Below the pieces are notes generated by a model. The model worked only from the letters and a program-made list of their open reading frames with translations, did not search any database and was not told where the DNA came from. A program made the position numbers and the translations under genes. This document shows, one piece after another, positions 23,001 to 32,000 of a DNA stretch of 64,000 nucleotides. Position 1 is the first letter of the stretch; each line of letters begins with the position of its first letter. Origin of the DNA: Uloborus plumipes (lineage: Eukaryota; Arthropoda; Arachnida; Araneae; Uloboridae); the NCBI GenBank assembly GCA_038373865.1, contig JAXGGA010002186.1:62001-126000 (forward strand). The letters run 5' to 3'.

Positions 23001-26000
23001 AAAATCTTCTTATTGACCTGGAGGAAAAAAAAGAGGAGGGCGTTTTTCAGAAGAAGAAAAAAAAAACATATTTGTCATAATAACATGAATTTCATAAGAA
23101 GAAGTATGCTAACAAGAGCAACAATAGGGCTGCAGGGCGCTGTTAACAGTCAGAAGGGCGCAATAAACACACAACTGGGCGCTGAAAAATTAGCTATATT
23201 ACTGGTCTGTGGGGTTTGTTCCTAGCTTTAGACTAAACGAACTAGCTTAGTTTTTTTCCCCATGTGTCAAAATCTCTTTTTAAGTCTTTTCAAAATTCGA
23301 TTCGCAAAAATGCTTGAAACTCTTAGCTTGGCATACAGCAGTGTTTTTAAAAATCCTTAAAAACGGGTAGGGTGGGGGCTTTAATTAAAATCACTGCAAA
23401 AAACGGTAATGAAATCAATAACCGATTATATACTCTGAAACAACAACCGGAAGCAGTGGTTGAATCTTCTTTATCTACCGCCCTCCTCTCCCCAAATCAT
23501 CACAGCAAAAATTCCCGGAAGTAATGTAAAAAAAAAAAAAAGGTTAATTTTTTCTACTGGGGGCGCACCGGCCTGCCGGCCGGTTGCCCGGCGGGCCAGT
23601 CCGGCCCTGGTTTCATACATTTTAATTTAAGGAATGGTTTGTACAAGTTGAACATGTGACTTTTATGTCTTCCCCGTAACAAGCACAAGCCATTACTTTT
23701 CAAAATCATATTTTTTATAGAAATTTGAAACTTTAAATTTTAGTTTTATTTACCATGTTTAATAACCATTTAAAGAGAGATAATGGTCCCCCTTTTTAAT
23801 ACATGAAAATTAAAAGCCAAATTTTTAGATTGTTGCTATGGTTTTGCACCAACATCCACTCAACCAATTATGGTCTTTTGAGTGTAAGGAACTCTTAACG
23901 TTGGAATAACGCATAGCTGTTAAATAAACAATAGGATTTTTGAGGATATGTTTTTTTAATTATGTAGAATCATGGACATACCTATAAAGTCGGCAACAAA
24001 GATTTAGCCACTGTTGCAATTGGGGTAAGTTCAGCACTAGACATGTTTTTGGTTTAAAAATATTTAAGAAGATATGTACACTGAATCAATCATTTCAGAA
24101 AGGACATAAGTCCCACTTGGACTTATATCCATCCTAAAATCATCATTTCCATTGTTTCAGTTAGTTACAATTTGTAATTAAAGTGCAAACTGACCTATTT
24201 TACTTTTTTTTTTTGCTTGGCGTTTATAGGATTTCTATGACAAAATTTATATTTCCTTAACAGACATGAAATGTGATATTTTTTTTTTTCATCAAAGTAA
24301 TAAAAGTTGATTTTCAAGACAGACTTTTAATGGTGAAGATAAGGCAAATGAGACTTCCATAGTCGTTGCAAAATACATGACTAAACTATCAACTTGCAAT
24401 GCAATACAAAACAGTCATTACATTCACTTGAAACCAGTTTAAACTCAAATCCATTCTTTAAAAAATATAATATTAAAGAATGACACAAGAATGACTCAAA
24501 GACGGATTGAAATCAATATTTTTTTCATCAAACATATAAAATGCTTACCATTTAAATTGGCTACTAGAGTTTCAAGACCAGTCCTTGAGCTGCTATGAGA
24601 ATAATAAGGCTTCTCTTTGCAGCTGACTGAGGTGTCATAAGAAAGATCACTGTGCTTGCTCAAAGATTGCACCATCAAACTAGAATTCTCACCAGATGAT
24701 AAAGAAACTGATAAAGGATTCTTGAAACTTTGCTTGATTCTGCGCTTACGAAGAGATTTATTTTTACATATATTGCCAGAACTGTAGGCTGTTTTAGGAG
24801 TTCCTAGTTCAGGAGTTGTTTTTGGCCTGTTTTGAAACCATTCCTCCAGATCAAGAAGCCTTTGACAAGATGAGGCTTGGCTGCTTGTATGTGGCGGTTG
24901 CTTGTGCGCAGTTTTAATTCTAGAAGGGTCAGTTTTTGTAAGAGAAGTAATACATGACGAACTTAAGCTGATACCCACAAATGGTGTACTCTCTGCATGT
25001 GAATTTAAGTTATGCTTCTTTTGTATGCTGCAATTTCCCTGCGCTGATTCAATATAAGGTAGAAAATTTGAGCATGATTGGCTTTTTTGGGTTGCATTAT
25101 TTTTTTCTGGTGTGATAGACAGTCTATTCAGAACGGATTCTAATACTGCATCTCTTTCATTTGCATTGACAAACCTCTCATGTTTAGATTCAATGTGACT
25201 AACACTTTCATGAGATAATGTGCTTAACAATGATTCTGAGCCAGATGAAAAATTTCTTCCAATTTTGGGTGCTAAGTGTGCCATATATGATTTCTCTGAA
25301 GATCGTGAATTCTTCTTGCCATCTCTATGTACATAGGGATGTGAGTTGAAAGAATCTATCCTTTGCAGAGGTGGAAGATGAAATTCCCTATTTGAGCTAT
25401 CAAAAGTATTTCTGCTATAACCTTTTCCATGGGATATAGATGAAATGGCTTTTTTAGTCTGAAAACAAAAAGTATTTTAGTTATAATATTCATTTCTCAC
25501 AAAAATTCAACAGATTTCCTTAAAACTAAACAACGGCTAGCAGGATAGTTAATTGCAAATTTAAGTCTTTGTTTAGGCAATTACGTTTTATTTTATTTAC
25601 ACAGAATATTAATATAGTTTTAAAGCTATAAAATAATTTTTAAAAGAGAGAGAGAGAGAGAGACACACATAAAAGAAAGGGAGAAAGAAAAATAAAATAA
25701 TGAAAAATTATTACATCACATTCAAAAGGAGGTTTGTAAAGGGAAGGGGCAACAGCCCGCTCACTTTTAGAAGCAAGGGGCCTTTTTCCCTCCACTTTTC
25801 AAAGTTCAAAATAAACAATCGATCAAAAAATAATAAAGTTGATCGATTTACGTGTTTAAAGAATAAAGAACTGACTTAATAGTTGTGTGATATACATTTT
25901 TTTCATGTTATTATTTCCATAAAAATAAAAATGGAGCTTTAAATTGGAAGGCTGAAGTCTTACTCTATTAAATAGAATATTTAAAGTTCTTATTTGAAAG

Positions 26001-29000
26001 TCATCTTTTAGTTTATTAAAAATGTAAAGTTTCCTACGCTAAATCCTTCGACAGGGATTCAAGCATACTTGAAAATTAATGAACTAATAGCCAGCTCATC
26101 ATAAGAACTTTTTATTCAGTTAAAGCTCATGGTTTACTTACTGAAGTCATGATAATAGATTATAGCCCACATCCTCTAAAAAATATCAAGTGCTGTTCCA
26201 AGCAAATATTAAAGAATTTAGTGCGTTTTACAAAATGAATAAATAAATATAATGAATAAATAAAATGAATAGATAAAAAATAAACATGAATTAAAAAAAT
26301 ACTCTTGTGTTTAATGCTATGATGTTTTTGATACTAGGACAGAAATATAATGAGGGAAAAAAATGTATGTAATGTAACTGCAGCCAGTCCACCAGTTGAG
26401 ACTCTTATTTTAGTGTACCGCCAATACTTGTAATCAAGTTGATTTGTCAAAGTATGTAATTTCTTTCTCTAAGAAAATTGGTGATGAAACGACAAAGTAT
26501 TATATTATATACTAGAATAAACGTACATTAAAAAAAATTTGAATGCACACAAAATGTCATTACTCTGTTAATATTTAAGTTTCTTATCTGTTCTTGCAGT
26601 TGTGATATTTTCTCCTTGGTGATTTCATTTTCTCTCATAAGTTCCTGATCAAGTTCTTCAACATGTTTTATAGATGCGACAGATGATGTTTCACTGGAAG
26701 TAGTTTTTTAAAAATGTAAAATGTGTGGACATAGTTCAAATCAGTATTCAAATGAAATTCAATAGAAAATACATTTTATGCATAAATGAAATGTCTTAAT
26801 GAAACATGCTCAAATGCATTTGTATATTCGAAATTAGAAAAACATAAAGATTCATTACAATGGACTAGTTAAACTCATATGGCTTTTAATATGAATTCAC
26901 AAATTTGTGAAAAATTTAGTGAAAACATTACAAAATTTACCCGTTCATAAAAGTTGATAACCCAAGTTTTTAGGAATGATTGCAAATTTAATACAATTTT
27001 TCCCTTTCTCTCTCATTAAATGTCGAAACATTCTATTGCTTGCAGTAACATTTTTTTCATAATATAAAACTCCTTCCAGATTTCAAAATATTGAAAATTA
27101 ACCATTCCGAGTATAAGTCATTCATCTACAAAATGGACAAAGTTTATATGGTAGAGTACTTCACATATATTTGTCCTTTGTTGTAAGAGTAAATAAAATT
27201 GAACATATGTGTCTATCCATTCATCTGTTCATTAGTTATTGCTTCTGATAAGTGACAAAATTTTTCTGAAGTTTAGTGGTACAGAATAAACAATAGTTGC
27301 TTTTGAAATTTGGTGATAAAGTATCAGATATTTTCACGATACTTCCTAAAACAGTTTTCAAAAATTTGGTTGGATAGCATTTTACTTGTAATTCAAGATA
27401 GATTTGCTAGTACAAAGAAATTGTAACATCTTTTCAATTTTCGTTAAGAGTTGATGAATATAAAAAGCAACAAAAAAGTGGTTTAACATTTAAAACTTTT
27501 AGATACCTAAAATAAATGTTTTTCGTGTTCTAAAAGTAAGATAGAGACATAATTTTTCTGATGCACAGCTAATGAAAGTCAAAGGAAGAATTACCCACAC
27601 TCAAAATAATGATTATTCTAACTAAATGCAAATAAAATTCAAAAGTCAAGTATTTTTAAGACTATGTGTTGCTCTACCGAAGACATCTAAAAGTACATAG
27701 CTAAATTTATGATCCAAACTAAATGAAAACTAAGGAGAGACATAAGGGCAGAATTTTTTTGTAAACATAATTCTTAATTTATAGATTTATAAGTTAAAAT
27801 TCAATGTCCAGTCAAAGAATGGATTACAAGTTAGTAAAATTGACTGCAATATTTCTCCAATTTCCCGCTTCATTGTTATTTAAAATTTAGAGCAACTATG
27901 AGAGCAATTAATCATTTCAAACAAAAAACATTTTACAATTTTTAAAAAACTTTTTCTAGAACTAAAAGTTCCTGCAGGAGGAAAAAATAACTTACCTTAT
28001 TGTACCAGAAAGAGGCGAAATAGAGCAATCACCTCTTTCCATCAAAGTGTACATATGAACTTTGTCTCCATCATGAAATACTAAAACTGTGAATGGACTT
28101 CCACTAGAGCCACCAGTTTCACTAAAATATTCAAATTAGTAGATTTAAAAGGCATCTCAAAAATAAATAAATAAACAAATAAATAGTAATAATAACAATA
28201 ATAAAACTTATTACAAACTACATGCAGAAAATAAACTTTTTTGATAGGAAACAAACTTGATTATAAAACGTTAAGATTCAAAAATGTGTACAGTAATTAT
28301 GATAAACATTTGTTTGGATGAAACAAATTTCTTACTAATTTGGGTAACTAAACAAAAAAAAAATCATAAACTACAAAAAATAACACTAAAATTTCATAAT
28401 ATAATTTCAAAAAAGTAAAAATATTAACACAATAATTATAAGTAAGAGTAAAAAGTCCAGAAAAAGTAGTCAGTAAAAAAAAAATTTGCTGATTTCAAAA
28501 TGATTCAAAAAGTTATTATTAATATTACAATGAATTCAATTTATTTTGTAAATTTTTCAATTAGTGAAATATTTTTGATCAAACTATTATTTTCACAGCC
28601 TACGATTATATCTCTAAATTTATTTACTCTGATATTAAATACTCATCCAGTAAAATTTAGCTATATTTGGCTGAAAAAATTCTACGTTAAGGGATCGGAG
28701 TAATGACAGAAAAATTTTTCCTAAAATGAGGAAAAATAAAAAAAACTACGCTTAAATTACCTAAAAGCAAGTTTACTTTTTAACAAAATTAGATTAAAAA
28801 AAACTTTAGGATATACAGATGGTTACCTTTTGGACTACTCTATTAGGACTGCATCACAAGAAATCTGTGCAGTACATATTAAAGTTAACCATGAAAATTG
28901 CTTGTAAGAGCATTGTGTATAAAATATTTTACCATATCAAGTGTAATAGTAACTGCAAATCGTATTACCTCCTTCTTTCAACATAATCTGCCAGGTCTTT

Positions 29001-32000
29001 TAGTTTTTTAGATTCTGAAACTAAATAATTACATATTTTACAAAAGAAAATACATAGCTGCAAAATAAAGACTATAGGATTATGCAATTTAATAATAAGA
29101 AAAAGACATAACATGTACTAGTAGTAAGCCTCCAAGAACTTTCAAACTTCAAGAATTCTAATTGAAAAGCGAAAGACAACTTTATTTCTTGATTTTATTT
29201 GGCTTATATTCAATGTTTCATCGCAATGTTGTACTCGGATATTTGGAAGAATACCTTTGGGGAGACAGAATAAGTATGCAGTTTATCAATCTCTGAGAGC
29301 ACTTGGGGCTAAGCGTCCTACTTTCTAGGTTGGCTTACTCAATTACAACATCTTGCAGTATGGCCGAAAAAAGTGGTCAAGAGAAAATTCAAAATAAGGT
29401 ATAAAAATTAAAAAGCAAATAAATCAGCATATTACTAATTTTCTCACTTTTATTAGATTTTGCCAACTAAATTCTAAATAATGGTAAAATATTTATTGCA
29501 CTTTTTTATATTCAATGGAAACTGTTCCTAGAGAATATTTCAGATTGCATTACTTATAATAGAGGTTTAATTTCAAGGAAAAAAATGTGCAAGTCTTACA
29601 GTATTCAGAACTTATTTTTAGACCTAAATAGCCTGCACACTCTGGTTTATAATGTAGAAATTCACATACTCTAACCTCTCATTTAGGATACCTCTCATTT
29701 AGTAATGAAGTAAATGGTAAAAACCAATTTCATTCACTCACTTTTTCATGGTATAGCAATATAAAGCAATAATAACAATAAAATGAAAACCATACATTAT
29801 TCTACAATTTTAGGTGAAGTATTTTACAGCACACACCTTGTCTTGTATTGATGGGGCCACCTCTCATACCGAGCACAAGTTTTAATGTAGCTCCATCTTT
29901 AATACAATAGTCCTGAAGACAAAGGTCATCATTAAGCTCTTGAGATTTCCATATTAAATGTTGCTGTGAAACTGGAATGCCTAAAAATACAGTTTGAAAA
30001 GATAATTACAATAACAAAAGATAAAAAATAAATAAATGATTGATGCCCCCTCACCTCAGTAATACATAATTTTTATTTTATTCTTCAGGAAGTAAATAAA
30101 TTAAATTAAGTTTTGAGTAATTTTGACAATGTAGGATTCTTGAATTGAAAACTTTTTGATGAAAGGCAGTAGGTTTTACTCTATGGATAGAATGCACTAT
30201 TAAGATATGAGTTGTTTTTCATATTCAATCAACACTTAGTTTTACATATATATTATACAACATATTAGTGGATCTACCTTGAATATGTTGGAAGCCCTGG
30301 CATAGGAGATAATACAGCTAGAGTTCCCCAGAGACATTTTTATGAGGGCACTGCACTATGCAGTCCTTTTTAAAAACATTTGCCCTCAAAGTGCCCTCCT
30401 TGATCCTTAGAAGTTTTAAGAAAACCTCCCGATTTTTTTTTTTGAAAGGTTCACCAAAGCCATACCTTGAAACATTAGTTTAAGGTCTTCTGCATAGTTT
30501 GATTTGAATATAAATCTGAATCTCTAAAGCTTTTGATATAATCTTTTACATAAAAATGATAATACTTTTCCTCAATTATTTTGAAATAACTACAAAAGTT
30601 TTTTCTTAAAATAATTTTAATTACAAATGCTTCTTTATGAATATAATACAGTAGAGAACTAATTATCCAAGATGTTTGGAACCATTGCTAATCCCAGATA
30701 TCTGATACTAGATTGCTAAGAAGTAATGTTTGCTAATTGTTTATAAAACCCAAATTTCTATAATAAATAGTAAGGCATCTTAAAATAAGAAGAAAACGGT
30801 TCAGAAATGCTTATAAATATCAAAATGTTGAAAAATACTAGTGAAAGAACAATTTAAAACCCAAGAAATTTAGATATTCACAAGACATAAGAAACTCACA
30901 TTCAAAAACAAAAGGGCTCACTTTTCGGTAATGTTTTTAAAAGCAAAAAAATTAAGGAAAGGGCAAGTAATAAATTTTGAACATAAATGTGTGATTTTTC
31001 TACTAGAGCATTAAATAAATTTGTTACTATGAACAAGTTTTTTTTCTCCTTCTGCATTTTTTTTAAGGTTTCCTTTTTGCGATTAAGGTAGTTATTGTTG
31101 ATTGTTGCTTTTGCATTGCGTTAATATCAATAGAAATTTGCTTTTTAAGTTCTTGCAACCTTATAACAGTCTTGCTTTTAACAGCTTCCAGATTTCAGGA
31201 TCAACCATCCACAGATAGTTGATGAATCTGGTTTTCGGTGTTTCAAGCAGTTTTTGCGTCGTCACTTACACTCCAAACGACTTTAATTAACAGCCATTCA
31301 ATAATGAAAATTGCATTTATAGGTGACAATATTTATTTCCTCAGTTTTCAGCTGGAATAATGAAGGGGCCGCCCTTAATAAGGGGCCGCCCCTAAAACAG
31401 CGCAAGCACTGCGACCACAAGTCTATTGTACTATAAACTATTCAGAAGGAATAAATAGGAAAATATTTTATTTACGAGGGTACTTTTTAATTCAAGAAAA
31501 TATTTCTGAAATTTTGCCTCGTGTGACCCTTCAGGTTCAGCTTTAATGTTTGTTTCTGTAAAAGTTTTCTAAGCTTTTTGCAAGTAATATGGTATTTATA
31601 AAGAAACCGTTCATATTCATTTAGGTGTTTCAAACAAAAAAAAAACTTTAAAAAAAGAAAGTTTTGATACTTTTTAAAAAATATCCAAAAATGCGTATTT
31701 TAAAAAATGGAGGGAAAATCGGCAAAATTTCCTGGTTTTTTGGTTCCCGGATAAAAGGGTCTGCACTGTGTATAAAAATGTAGGGAAGCAACCATTCGAC
31801 TACAAAATTTGTATTCATAAGTAACGTTTTAATTGAATTTAAGTACCCATTTATCAGGAAGCACTTTGTCCCCCTCCCCATTTTTTTGTCGGGCTAAAAT
31901 ATTACAGCTATATTAAATATTTGAACAAATTATCTTTCTGCAGAAAAACTGAAACAGAGGGCATAATTTAAGTGACTAGATTCTGTCTCCAGCATACATA

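Larger units (their letters stand above)
17182..23609 (-). mobile_element. 6.4-kb hAT element in the ZFAND4 intron
   Basis: The ends CAGGGCCGGACTGG (17182) and CCAGTCCGGCCCTG (ending 23609) are inverted repeats. The flanks carry a perfect 8-bp duplication, GTTTCATA (17174-17181 and 23610-23617). The right end is notably GC-rich with GCCGG repeats. Inside are a hAT C-terminal transposase fragment (21615-21247, minus), a ~340-bp tandem array (about 21604-23380), a diverged ~165-bp duplication near 20410-20665, and what look like further hAT-type termini at 17757 and near 21237. It is very long for a non-autonomous hAT, so it is probably compound. Confidence 0.9.

Noticed and set aside
23013..23225. 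Lys/Arg-rich 70-codon frame
   Set aside because: It is a translation of the 340-bp tandem unit and does not persist in the neighbouring units.
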